DNA of 64,000 nucleotides, from positions 434,001 through 498,000 of the forward strand of contig NZ_JAHZIL010000004.1 of NCBI RefSeq assembly GCF_019443085.1, in the 5' to 3' direction. The position numbers and the translations under genes are program-made. This DNA comes from Marinobacter sp. F4218 (GTDB taxonomy: Bacteria; Pseudomonadota; Gammaproteobacteria; Pseudomonadales; Oleiphilaceae). Shown one piece after another: positions 43,951 to 52,230 of the stretch. The stretch's first letter is position 1; each line of letters begins with the position of its first letter. Below the pieces are notes generated by a model. That model did not search any database. It was not told where the DNA came from and saw only the letters and a list, made by a program, of their open reading frames with translations.

Positions 43951-46146
43951 TCAGGCTATCGCCATTCCCAGCGCCCGCTGACGCTGCATGAAGAATGCGA
44001 GGACCGCCAGCCCGATGCCACCGAGATCGGTCCATCCACCCCCCTCGATCATCATCAGGGCGGCGACGATCAGCAGGATGCGGGTGGACCAGGGCGCCGA
44101 AACCCGGGCAAACCAGCCCAGGACTCCGCCAGACAGGATGTACACCCCGAAGGTGGCGGTAACCAGCGCCCGCGCAATCTCCAGCCACTCGGCTTCCATC
44201 AGCAGCGCCCCATTGTAGAAAAACATGAAGGGCACGATGAAGGCAGCGATGCCGATGCGGAAAGAGGCGACCGACGTCTCCATGGCGTTGGCGCCGGAAA
44301 TGCCCGCGGCTGCATAGGAGGCCAGGGCTACCGGTGGGGTAATGGCGGACACAACCGCGAAGTAGAACACGAAGAAATGCGCCGTCAGTGGCTCAATGCC
44401 CAACTGGACGAGGCCCGGCGCAACGACGGATGCAGCCACCGCGTACGCGGCAGTGGTTGGCATGCCCATGCCCAGCAGAATGGAAATGAACATGGCGAAC
44501 ACCAGCGCCAGCAGGTTACTGGCGGCGGCGACATCCAGAAGCAGAACCGAGAAGCGCGCGCCAACGCCAGTCAGGGAAATCACCCCGACAATCACCCCGG
44601 CGGCGGCACAGACCACGATGATCTGAATGGCCATGTAGGAAGCAATTTCCAGGGCCCTCAAAATGGAAGCGATGCCCATCTTGTGCGGTGAAATCCAGCT
44701 CACGACCGCCGCAGACACGGTGGCCAGGGTACCTGCCCGGATCACGGAATAACCCTGGAACAGGGCCACGATCAGGATGACGATCGGCACAAACAGGTAC
44801 GCCTGTTTCGCCAGCCGCTTCAGGTTCGGCAGCTCGTCTTCGCGCATGCCACGCATGCCTAGCTTCTTGGCTTCGAAATCCACCATGAAGTACACCGACG
44901 CGAAGTACAGGATGGCCGGGATAATCGCGGCAATGGCAATTTCGGTATACGGAATGCCAGTGATCTCGGCCATGATGAACGCGCCGGCGCCCATGATCGG
45001 TGGCATGATCTGGCCACCAGTCGAGGCTGCAGCTTCCACTGCACCTGCGGATTTCTTGCTGTAGCCAACCTTCTTCATCAGCGGGATGGTCAGGGAGCCG
45101 GTGGAGACCACGTTGCCGGCACTGGTGCCGTTGATCATGCCCATCAGGCCGGAAGCAAAGATCGCCACCTTGGCGGGCCCGCCCCGGGACCGTCCCGCCG
45201 CCGCAAATGCGAAGTTTACAAAGTAATCGCCTACCTTGGAGGCCTGCAGGAAGGCGGCAAAGATGATGAACAGGATAATGTAGGTGGAAGACACAGCCGT
45301 GGTCGGACCGAGGATGCCCGCGTCAGTATAGACCTGACTGAAGAAGCGCTGGACCGACAGCCCCGGATAGCCGAGAAAGCCCGGCAAGTAGGGACCGGCA
45401 AAGACGTAGATCAGGAAAACCAGCCCGATCACCACCAGCGCCATACCGGCCACGCGGCGGGTCAGCTCCATGATGAGTGCGGTACCCGCGATGGCCGCAA
45501 AGGAAATGCCGATCGGTGCAAACGATGTCCCCGTGGACATCCGCATACTGGTGTTATAGACCACGAGAAAATACGCTGCGACCGCCACGGAACACACAAT
45601 CAGCACTAGGTCCGGAACACTGAACCGGGCCCTGTCGCGCTGATGGAACCAGCTCATGATGATACCGGTAGCCGTCGCCGCCAGTAGAGGCCAGCCAAAC
45701 TGCCAGGTTTCGAGTTCGACAGGAATCCGCACGGTGCCGCCCTGCACCATCTGATAGAACGAATAGGTCTGGTACAACGCATAGAGCGCCGGCAGCAGGG
45801 CAACCGCACCAATCCAGGTGGTCCAGCGATGACGGGCCGGGCCTTCCTCAGCAGACACAAAACGGGCACCGGCATAGAGTATAAAACCGAGCACCAGGGC
45901 GCCGGCTATGTGCACGATGCGGAAAGACCAGGTCTCCAGCGGCGCGATGTTCAGGGTGTAAAGGTGGAATGCTGAATAGGCGATGGCCAGCAGCGTCACG
46001 AATTTCAGGAGCCCACCCTCAAACACTCGGCGATTGGCTTCAACCGGCTCTTCATCCACGTCGTGGGCGAGTATATGATCGTCATCGGGCATGGCATTCT
46101 CTGACGATTGGGTAGAACCGTCTTTGGGATATTGTTCTGTGGTCAT
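43951..46146 (-). CDS. TRAP transporter fused permease (TAXI type)
   Basis: The membrane part of a sodium-driven TRAP transporter in which the small (4TM) and large (12TM) subunits are one chain. It has 731 residues and many hydrophobic helices after a charged N-terminal tail of about 45 residues. DctM-like signature regions are FASGLMGMINGTSAGNVVST near 330, GQIMPPIMGAGAFIMAEITG near 375 and ILLGMGMPTTAAYAVAASVV near 560. Such fusions pair with TAXI-type binding proteins, and one is encoded 92 bp upstream. The start has AGGG 7 nt upstream. Substrate unknown; 2-oxoglutarate- or glutamate-like acids are typical of the class. Confidence 0.93.
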   Translation of the reverse strand: MTTEQYPKDGSTQSSENAMPDDDHILAHDVDEEPVEANRRVFEGGLLKFVTLLAIAYSAFHLYTLNIAPLETWSFRIVHIAGALVLGFILYAGARFVSAEEGPARHRWTTWIGAVALLPALYALYQTYSFYQMVQGGTVRIPVELETWQFGWPLLAATATGIIMSWFHQRDRARFSVPDLVLIVCSVAVAAYFLVVYNTSMRMSTGTSFAPIGISFAAIAGTALIMELTRRVAGMALVVIGLVFLIYVFAGPYLPGFLGYPGLSVQRFFSQVYTDAGILGPTTAVSSTYIILFIIFAAFLQASKVGDYFVNFAFAAAGRSRGGPAKVAIFASGLMGMINGTSAGNVVSTGSLTIPLMKKVGYSKKSAGAVEAAASTGGQIMPPIMGAGAFIMAEITGIPYTEIAIAAIIPAILYFASVYFMVDFEAKKLGMRGMREDELPNLKRLAKQAYLFVPIVILIVALFQGYSVIRAGTLATVSAAVVSWISPHKMGIASILRALEIASYMAIQIIVVCAAAGVIVGVISLTGVGARFSVLLLDVAAASNLLALVFAMFISILLGMGMPTTAAYAVAASVVAPGLVQLGIEPLTAHFFVFYFAVVSAITPPVALASYAAAGISGANAMETSVASFRIGIAAFIVPFMFFYNGALLMEAEWLEIARALVTATFGVYILSGGVLGWFARVSAPWSTRILLIVAALMMIEGGGWTDLGGIGLAVLAFFMQRQRALGMAIA

Positions 46147-46238
46147 GATAAACCCTGCTTACAGAAAAACCGGAATCGGCAGGTGGCCGACGGCACCGAG
46201 GCGGGCCGCAGGGGCGACCCTCCTCGATGCGATGGTTA

Positions 46239-47216
46239 CTACTTGATCATGCTGTCTTCGATCGGGTAACCGTTCTCGTTGAACCAGCGAGCTGCACCGG
46301 GATGCCAGGGCAGGACATTGTTCTTGGTGTAATTCTCGGGAACGGAGTTCTGCGCTGCCTTGTGGATGGAGACCATCTTGTCGTTGTTCTCCATGGTCAG
46401 CTTGGTGATTTCATACACAAAGCTTTCCGGCATGTCGCAGTTCACCATGGCGAAGTTCCACATAGACACCACGCGGGACGGCTCGTTCAGGGACTGATAG
46501 GTGCTGGCCGGGATCACGAACTCGGAAACCGGAAAGTTGTTGATAACTTTCTTGGCCTCGGCATCGTTCATGCTGATGATATTCACATCGGTCTGGACCT
46601 CCAGCTGGCTGACCGCCGGAATCGGAATCCCCGCAGCAAACGCTACCACGTCAATCAGGCCGTCCTGCAGCTGACCGCCCAGATCGGACCAACTGCCATT
46701 GCGACGCTCAAAATCCACACCCAGGGTTTCCATCATGCGCGGGAAATAGGTGTCGGATGTGGAGCCCGCCGGACCGAAACCGATGGTGGCACCGTCAGGA
46801 ATGTCGTCGATGGAGGTAATACCGGAACTGGACAGCGCGGTCACCGAGAACGGGGTTTCGTACATCGGGAACATGGCGCAGACGTTGTCCATTTTCATGC
46901 CGGGAGCCAGCGGGCTGTTGCCCTCCATAGATTCCCGGGCCGGGCCCATGGTGGTCAGGCCGAATTTCAGGTCGCCGGTGTGAACCAGTGCCATGTTCTG
47001 CATCGGACCGCCGGTGATTTCGGCACCGCCAGAAACATTCAGGTTTTCGGCAACGAAGTTGGCCCACCCTGAGCCATAGGCGAAGTAGGTTCCCCCCTGA
47101 CTTGCGGTGCCAACGGTGAAGTTATCCGGCCATTCAGAACGGTCCTGGGCAACTGCAGGGTTTGCAACAACGAGAGTGGAGGCGAACGCCGCCGCCATTA
47201 CAGCTTGGGTTTTCAT
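46239..47216 (-). CDS. TAXI-family TRAP solute-binding protein
   Basis: The periplasmic binding protein of the TRAP system. It has 325 residues from the ATG at 47214-47216, with GGGGAG 8 nt upstream. The signal peptide (about 1-23) is cut near AVAQD. The TAXI signature GTASQGGTYFAYGSGWANFV is near 35, with ATIGFGPAGSTSDTYFPRM near 145 and GLIDVVAFAAGIPIPAV near 185. An upstream in-frame extension to 47309 crosses the sigma-54 promoter and is rejected. It is the first gene of a four-gene minus-strand unit: binding protein, permease, kinase, regulator. Confidence 0.94.
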   Translation of the reverse strand: MKTQAVMAAAFASTLVVANPAVAQDRSEWPDNFTVGTASQGGTYFAYGSGWANFVAENLNVSGGAEITGGPMQNMALVHTGDLKFGLTTMGPARESMEGNSPLAPGMKMDNVCAMFPMYETPFSVTALSSSGITSIDDIPDGATIGFGPAGSTSDTYFPRMMETLGVDFERRNGSWSDLGGQLQDGLIDVVAFAAGIPIPAVSQLEVQTDVNIISMNDAEAKKVINNFPVSEFVIPASTYQSLNEPSRVVSMWNFAMVNCDMPESFVYEITKLTMENNDKMVSIHKAAQNSVPENYTKNNVLPWHPGAARWFNENGYPIEDSMIK

Positions 47217-47291
47217 AGAGAGTGCTCCCCGTTTCATTTTGTTTGTTGGGTGCTTGACGGAGCCTTGGGAACTCCGGTGGTACACAAGGGA

Positions 47292-47306
47292 GCAAAGAGC
47301 AGACCA
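47292..47306 (-). promoter_or_regulatory. Putative sigma-54 promoter (-24/-12) of the TAXI-TRAP genes
   Basis: The minus strand reads TGGTCTGCTCTTTGC, matching TGG-N8-TTTGC-type -24/-12 elements, with GG and GC exactly 10 bp apart. It lies about 75 bp before the start codon of the binding-protein gene. The locus itself encodes a sigma-54 activator, which makes a chance match less likely. Confidence 0.72.
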
Positions 47307-47368
47307 CATCCGAAAAATTCATTTAAAACAAGGGATTCCAGAAAATCATGGACCGTTTCTGGCGAAAA

Positions 47369-47388
47369 ATGGGTGTAATCTCACCCAT
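47369..47388 (-). promoter_or_regulatory. Palindromic candidate enhancer (UAS) upstream of the sigma-54 promoter
   Basis: ATGGGTG-TAATCT-CACCCAT is a perfect 7+6+7 palindrome centred about 80 bp upstream of the -24 element, a typical position for NtrC/DctD-class sites. A further ATGGGTGG half-site is at 47401-47408. Binding by the DctD-like protein is inferred. The 256-bp gap holds only these sites. Confidence 0.6.
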
Positions 47389-47472
47389 CTTTCAGGAGCA
47401 ATGGGTGGAAATACACACCTGGTCGACTCGGGGAATGGGAACTGCGAGGGAGGACTGCATTAATCGGGCGGA

Positions 47473-47895
47473 TTAACGACCCTGCAGGGTCGCCACCAGT
47501 CGACGCCCACCGGCACGATCCCGATGTTCACAGAGATAGATGCCCTGCCAGGTACCGAGCGCCAGCCGGCCGTGGTTGACCGGCAGCGTCAGGGAAGGGC
47601 CGATCAGAATGTTCTTGATGTGGGCCGGCATATCGTCCGGCCCTTCCATCACATGCTCGTAGTGTGGGGCGTTCTCGGGCACCATCACGTTGAAGTGCCG
47701 CTCAAGATCGCCGCGCACGTCGGGATCGGCGTTCTCGTTAACCGCCAGCGACGCGGACGTGTGCTGGATAAACAGATGCAACAGACCCACTTCGCAGGTG
47801 CTGAGGTCCGGCGACCGGGCAATGATCTGGTCCGTTACCAGGTGAAAGCCCCTCGGAAGCGGCGCCAAGTCAATAAATGTCTGCTCCCAGATCAT
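47473..47895 (-). CDS. yjbQ: YjbQ family protein (UPF0047)
   Basis: A 140-residue member of the YjbQ/UPF0047 family, small metal-binding proteins with weak thiamine-phosphate-synthase activity in some members. Signature parts: GLLHLFIQHTSASLAVNENA near 37, PDVRGDLERHFN near 58, HIKNILIGPSLTLPV near 92 and LGTWQGIYLCEHR near 113. Histidines H44, H67 and the later His are the likely metal ligands. It lies 14 bp after the desuccinylase-like gene on the same strand. Physiological role unsettled. Confidence 0.92.
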   Translation of the reverse strand: MIWEQTFIDLAPLPRGFHLVTDQIIARSPDLSTCEVGLLHLFIQHTSASLAVNENADPDVRGDLERHFNVMVPENAPHYEHVMEGPDDMPAHIKNILIGPSLTLPVNHGRLALGTWQGIYLCEHRDRAGGRRLVATLQGR

Positions 47896-47909
47896 AGCCG
47901 TCCTCGTGT

Positions 47910-48974
47910 TTATCTCTGCCGATCATCCCACGGGTGAACCGGAACCACATCGTCGCCAACATCACTCTCATAGCTACTCCGGAAATAATCCATGGCTTTT
48001 TCCGCCTCGCCGAGCTCGTCGAACCGGGCCACGTGATAAATCGCCTCGCCCTCGTTGACCAGCGGCAGGTTGTTCACGCAGATAACGATACCGGAGCAGG
48101 GTGACACCACGGCGGTTTCAGATTCTCCGAAGGGATCGGCGACCATCGCCAGCCGCTGCCCTTTTCGGACCTTCTGCCCCAGGCGGGCGACGGGCCTCAT
48201 GATGCCGTCGATATCCGCCCTCACCCACAGGGAGTTGGCGGCGGTTTCCGACCGTTTTTTCGGTGCCTTCGGCCCCTTCTTGGCGGGCACCATTTCCAGT
48301 TCGCGCATCACCCGGATCACGCCCTTCACACCGCTGCCAATCACCACATCATCGAAACGCAGCGCCTCGCCTCCCTCAAAGGTAATCACCGGAATATCCT
48401 GTGAATCGGCATAGGCCCGAAGACTGCCCTCGCGCAGCCCGGCATTTATGATAATTGGGGCACCGAATGCTTCTGCCATTCGGACCGTTTCCGGATTTTT
48501 CAGTTCGGCCCGTATTTGCGGAAGGTTGAAACGGTGAATTGCTCCGGTGTGCAGGTCGATAATGTGCGTCACCTTCTCCATGATCTGGGTGCGCAACAGG
48601 TAGGCAATGCGCCCACCCAGCGAACCCGACTCACTACCCGGGAAACACCGGTTCAGGTCCCGCCGGTCCGGCAAATATCGGGTGCGCTGTACGAATCCGA
48701 AGATATTGACAATGGGTACCGCCACCAGCGTTCCTCGCAGGTGGCGCAGGGCGGAATTGGTCAGCACCCGCCGGACAATCTCGACGCCGTTGATTTCATC
48801 GCCATGAATGGCGCCGCAGACCATGAGCACGGGCCCGTCCCGGCGACCGTGGACCACTTCCACCGGGATATGCAGGGGGGTGTGGGTGTAGAGTTTGGCA
48901 ACGGGGACTTCGACGGTTTCCCGGGTCCCGGCTTTGATCTGGTTTCCGGCTATCTCAAAGGGCGCACGGGCCAT
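47910..48974 (-). CDS. Succinylglutamate desuccinylase/aspartoacylase family zinc hydrolase
   Basis: An M14-type zinc carboxypeptidase-fold hydrolase of 354 residues. The zinc site shows in CGAIHGDEINGVEIVRR near 52 (HxxE) and HIIDLHTGAIHRFNLP near 137. It has a C-terminal beta domain like a lipoyl/biotin hinge (about 265-335, KVRKGQRLAMVADP, VVSPCSGIVICVNN). It follows rimK by 3 bp. Beside RimK and a RimB-like protease it may act on glutamate-type peptide or amide bonds; the substrate is not known. No ast operon is present, so AstE is unlikely. Confidence 0.87.
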   Translation of the reverse strand: MARAPFEIAGNQIKAGTRETVEVPVAKLYTHTPLHIPVEVVHGRRDGPVLMVCGAIHGDEINGVEIVRRVLTNSALRHLRGTLVAVPIVNIFGFVQRTRYLPDRRDLNRCFPGSESGSLGGRIAYLLRTQIMEKVTHIIDLHTGAIHRFNLPQIRAELKNPETVRMAEAFGAPIIINAGLREGSLRAYADSQDIPVITFEGGEALRFDDVVIGSGVKGVIRVMRELEMVPAKKGPKAPKKRSETAANSLWVRADIDGIMRPVARLGQKVRKGQRLAMVADPFGESETAVVSPCSGIVICVNNLPLVNEGEAIYHVARFDELGEAEKAMDYFRSSYESDVGDDVVPVHPWDDRQR

Positions 48975-48977
48975 ACA

Positions 48978-49883
48978 TCAGCCCCTTCCCTTCGTTCTGG
49001 TTTTCCACGGCTGCTGATTCTTTTCAGTCCAGTTGATGATCATGCCGGCAACGTTTTTGCCGGTGGCGTTCTCAATCCCCTCAAGGCCCGGAGAAGAGTT
49101 CACCTCCATCACCAGGGGACCACGACTGGAACGCAGCAGATCCACACCCGCCACATTCAGGCCCATGGACTTAGCGGCCGTGATCGCGGTTCGACGCTCT
49201 TCGGGGGTAATACGCACCAGCGACGCGCTGCCGCCTCGGTGCAGGTTGGAACGGAACTCGCCCTCCGCTCCCTGTCGCTTCATCGCGGCGATCACCTTGT
49301 CACCAATGACGAAACACCGAATGTCGGCGCCACCGGCTTCCTTGATGAATTCCTGAACCAGAATGTCGGCCTTCAGGCCCATAAAGGCTTCGATGACGCT
49401 CTCGGCAGCTTTGCGGGTCTCGGCCAGCACCACACCAATGCCCTGGGTACCCTGCAGCAGCTTGATCACCACCGGTGCCCCTCCCACCATTTTCAGCAGC
49501 TCCGGCACGTTATCGGGCTTGTTGGCGAACCCCGTCACCGGCATCCCCACGCCTTTGCGGGCCAACAGCTGCAGGGAACGCAACTTGTCCCTCGAACGGG
49601 TAATGGCCACGGATTCGTTCACCGGGAATACACCCATCATCTCGAATTGGCGCAACACCGCCGTTCCGTAGAAAGTAACGGAGGCACCGATACGCGGGAT
49701 AACGACATCGTAGTTCTCCAGCACTTCCTCGTGGTAGTGGATCTGGGGTTTGGCCGAGGTAATGTTCATGGAACAGTGCAGACAGTCAATCACCCGCACC
49801 TCATGTCCCCGATTGATGCCCTCTTCCACCAGACGACGGGTGGAATACAGGTTCTTGTTGCGCGACAAAACCGCAATTCTCAT
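48978..49883 (-). CDS. rimK: RimK-type alpha-L-glutamate ligase
   Basis: An ATP-grasp ligase that adds glutamate residues to the C terminus of ribosomal protein S6 (or a related target). It has 301 residues, opening [18 protein letters not shown]. It includes [20 protein letters not shown] near 60, [20 protein letters not shown] near 97, the ATP site [18 protein letters not shown] near 137 and [17 protein letters not shown] near 178. The metal site [14 protein letters not shown] near 257 follows. It overlaps the RimB-like gene by 4 bp. The S6 target is inferred from homology; rpsF is not in the window. Confidence 0.92.
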   Translation of the reverse strand: MRIAVLSRNKNLYSTRRLVEEGINRGHEVRVIDCLHCSMNITSAKPQIHYHEEVLENYDVVIPRIGASVTFYGTAVLRQFEMMGVFPVNESVAITRSRDKLRSLQLLARKGVGMPVTGFANKPDNVPELLKMVGGAPVVIKLLQGTQGIGVVLAETRKAAESVIEAFMGLKADILVQEFIKEAGGADIRCFVIGDKVIAAMKRQGAEGEFRSNLHRGGSASLVRITPEERRTAITAAKSMGLNVAGVDLLRSSRGPLVMEVNSSPGLEGIENATGKNVAGMIINWTEKNQQPWKTRTKGRG

Positions 49884-50377
49884 TTTTCAGTCCTTAGGGC
49901 CGGTTCACCGGCAAGATAAGAAGCTTCGGGGTAAACCACAGAGCGACCGGACATGGCGGTGCGCCCCAGCAGCATCCGGAAGCGCATGGAGTCCCGGTTG
50001 GTCAGTGTCATTTCAATGGGCCAGCTCTGATCACCCACCACCAGAGTGGTCTCAATCACCAGGCGGATTTCTTTGTGCCCGCCCGAGTCCGACACGTTGC
50101 GTTCATCCAGCACCTTGGCATCGCACTCCACAACATTGTGCATGTCATTCTGCACCGGGTGGACCCAGAACCGGACCCGGCGCTCGCCATTCTCGGTGTA
50201 GGGTTCCGTGCGGAAGGTATGCAGACACGAGGTGCGTGCGCCGGTATCCACCTTGGCCTTGATACGGCTGATATCCAGATCCGGGAGGGCGACCCACTCC
50301 CGCCAGCCAAGGCCTACCTTGTTTTCGTTGGGTTTAGGAGGGATCGGTTTGATCACTTCAACGGTCTTCGTCGACAT
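49880..50377 (-). CDS. rimB: RimB-like retropepsin-type protease (ATP-dependent zinc protease family)
   Basis: A 165-residue member of the family called putative ATP-dependent zinc protease, whose fold and DTGA motif are those of retropepsin-like aspartic proteases. The motif is in [14 protein letters not shown] near 41. Then [28 protein letters not shown] and [12 protein letters not shown] follow. From the ATG at 50375-50377 there is AAGGA 8 nt upstream; a 53-residue longer frame runs back into mscS and was rejected. It overlaps mscS by 20 bp and rimK by 4 bp. In Pseudomonas RimB removes RimK-added glutamates; that role here is inferred. Confidence 0.83.
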   Translation of the reverse strand: MSTKTVEVIKPIPPKPNENKVGLGWREWVALPDLDISRIKAKVDTGARTSCLHTFRTEPYTENGERRVRFWVHPVQNDMHNVVECDAKVLDERNVSDSGGHKEIRLVIETTLVVGDQSWPIEMTLTNRDSMRFRMLLGRTAMSGRSVVYPEASYLAGEPALRTEK

Positions 50378-51245
50378 CCAGTGGTTCCTTGTTAACAAGT
50401 GTCTCCGGCCCCAGCAGCTGCACACGGAAGGGCTCGGAATGGCTACCCGCATAGACACTGGTGTGCGGAAAAGGTATCTCGATGTTTTCCCGATCCAGCG
50501 CTTTCTTGATCGCCACCATGATACTGCTGCGCCCATCCAGCACTTTGTCCTTGGGTACCCAGAAGGAAAACTGCAGATCCACAGACGACGGTCCGAACGC
50601 GGTCACCAGCACAAATGGCTTGGGCTCCTCCAGGCAAACAGGGTTCTTTTCCGCCAGCCTTAACAACAGAGCTTCGACTCGTTCCACATCTTCAGCGTAG
50701 GCAATCCCCACCGTCAGGTCGAGCCTACGAATGGGAAACCGGGATCGGTTCACCACTCGCGTCTTGATCAGGGTCTCATTGGGAATACGCACGTACAGAT
50801 TGTCCGGTGTGCGCAACTTCACGCTCAGCATGTCGATACCGACCACTTCGCCGAGGGTTGCGTCGACCTCGATCAAATCGCCAATTTCAAAGGGCTTCTC
50901 CACCAGCAGAAACAGGCCACTGATCATGTTGGACGCGGAGGTCTGGGAGGCAAAGCCGATGGCAACCGTCAGAATCCCTGCCGCGCCAAGTACCACATCG
51001 AGCGAGAATCCGGCTTCCCGGAGCGCGGCAAAGGCAAACAGCAAGACAATGAGATAGAACACCAGGCGGCGAACCATGACGGTATGGTGCCGGGTGCTCC
51101 TCTGGGACATGAAACGGGTGATGCTTCGGGCCGCCAGTGACGCCAGCACCAACCCGAGCAGCATCAGAAAAATCGAATTGACCCACGTTCCCCAGGCAAC
51201 ACCGTTGAGTACCGACATGGCGCCGGTTTGAATCTGCTCCAACAA
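50358..51245 (-). CDS. Small-conductance mechanosensitive channel, MscS family
   Basis: An MscS-type channel that opens on hypo-osmotic stretch. It has 295 residues with three N-terminal membrane helices (about 22-42, 60-80, 85-110). TM3 and the pore are [20 protein letters not shown] near 88, then [18 protein letters not shown] near 110. The cytoplasmic beta domain [17 protein letters not shown] near 154 and an alpha/beta C-terminal part follow. It starts with TTG at 51245 (AGGGAG upstream); ATG at 51218 is an alternative. It follows the unrecognised gene by 20 bp and leads into rimB-rimK. Confidence 0.93.
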   Translation of the reverse strand: MLEQIQTGAMSVLNGVAWGTWVNSIFLMLLGLVLASLAARSITRFMSQRSTRHHTVMVRRLVFYLIVLLFAFAALREAGFSLDVVLGAAGILTVAIGFASQTSASNMISGLFLLVEKPFEIGDLIEVDATLGEVVGIDMLSVKLRTPDNLYVRIPNETLIKTRVVNRSRFPIRRLDLTVGIAYAEDVERVEALLLRLAEKNPVCLEEPKPFVLVTAFGPSSVDLQFSFWVPKDKVLDGRSSIMVAIKKALDRENIEIPFPHTSVYAGSHSEPFRVQLLGPETLVNKEPLDVDEDR

Positions 51246-51265
51246 GACTTCGACTCCCTAGGGGA

Positions 51266-52084
51266 TTAACCAAACATTCGATCAAAGGCCCGGACAAGTC
51301 TGCCCCGGGCCATGTTTTCACGGGCCGGCCCGACTTGCCGACACGGACCGGCTTCCGCCAGCAGCGTGTGCTCCACGCGCAGGCTCGCCGAGTTCATTTC
51401 GGTTTCGCACTCCACCGTCACGCCGGGGGTCCATAACTGGCCCCGCTCATTCAGGTGCAGGGATAGCAACGGCGTCGGCAGGCTGAAACGCTCCAGCAGC
51501 AACGGTTCCTCGCGCCGGTTGACGATGGTCACGGGTGTAACTGCGCGCCAGGGCCGTTTAGGCACGGCTTCAAGGACCAGACGGGCATAGCTGGACGAGG
51601 AATAACACAGTTCCCCCTCCATGGTATTGCGCCCAACCCACGTCAATGACGGGACACCGAGGGGAACCTCGGTCAGCACGGTTTGCTCTTTGCCGACGCA
51701 GACTTTCATCCAGAGCACTGTACCAACGTAGATGACGCAGCTCCCGTCGGCTGGAATCGTGAGTGACTGATAGGGACGAATCACGGTAGGCAGGGCGGCA
51801 ACAGCGGGGATGAATGTAACCGTTTCGGCTTCACCCGAGCGAATAAAACGCTGGAGCGGCACATCGGATGATGGCAGCGTATGACCAACGGTTTCAGTCC
51901 AGGTCACCGGATCGGTGTCCGGCTCCATCGTCTGGGCGCGAACCTGCCATTCCTGATCCAGCAGGGTCACCCAGAGGCGTACCTGCCCTAACTGGTGGTA
52001 CTGGGTCTGCCCGGAAGCCAAGTGATAGGGCTGGGCCCATACGCCATCACGCCGCCCTTCGGTTTCGGATTCCATCTGCGCCAC
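51266..52084 (-). CDS. Hypothetical protein upstream of mscS
   Basis: I do not firmly recognise this 272-residue protein. It has no signal peptide or membrane helix and looks beta-rich and cytoplasmic, with blocks LGQVRLWVTLLDQEWQVRAQ, PYQSLTIPADGSCVIYVGTV, LTWVGRNTMEGELCYSSSSY and TPVTIVNRREEPLLLERFSL. It starts with GTG at 52084, AGGAG 5 nt upstream. It is 20 bp before mscS on the same strand, so it probably works with the channel. A DUF432-like identity, a family sometimes next to mscS, came to mind but I cannot confirm it. It is divergent from phrB across 146 bp. Confidence 0.7.
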   Translation of the reverse strand: MAQMESETEGRRDGVWAQPYHLASGQTQYHQLGQVRLWVTLLDQEWQVRAQTMEPDTDPVTWTETVGHTLPSSDVPLQRFIRSGEAETVTFIPAVAALPTVIRPYQSLTIPADGSCVIYVGTVLWMKVCVGKEQTVLTEVPLGVPSLTWVGRNTMEGELCYSSSSYARLVLEAVPKRPWRAVTPVTIVNRREEPLLLERFSLPTPLLSLHLNERGQLWTPGVTVECETEMNSASLRVEHTLLAEAGPCRQVGPARENMARGRLVRAFDRMFG

Positions 52085-52230
52085 GTTTCTCCTTACAGTC
52101 TTGCGGGCAATTTCAACTTACTATAATCCAATCATGGCACCTCAGCGAATATCCAAGTCTGTGATTTTATTGAAACACTGGCATGTATTTACCCTTATGC
52201 CCGGATGCACAACGCGACACAGGACTTCCC

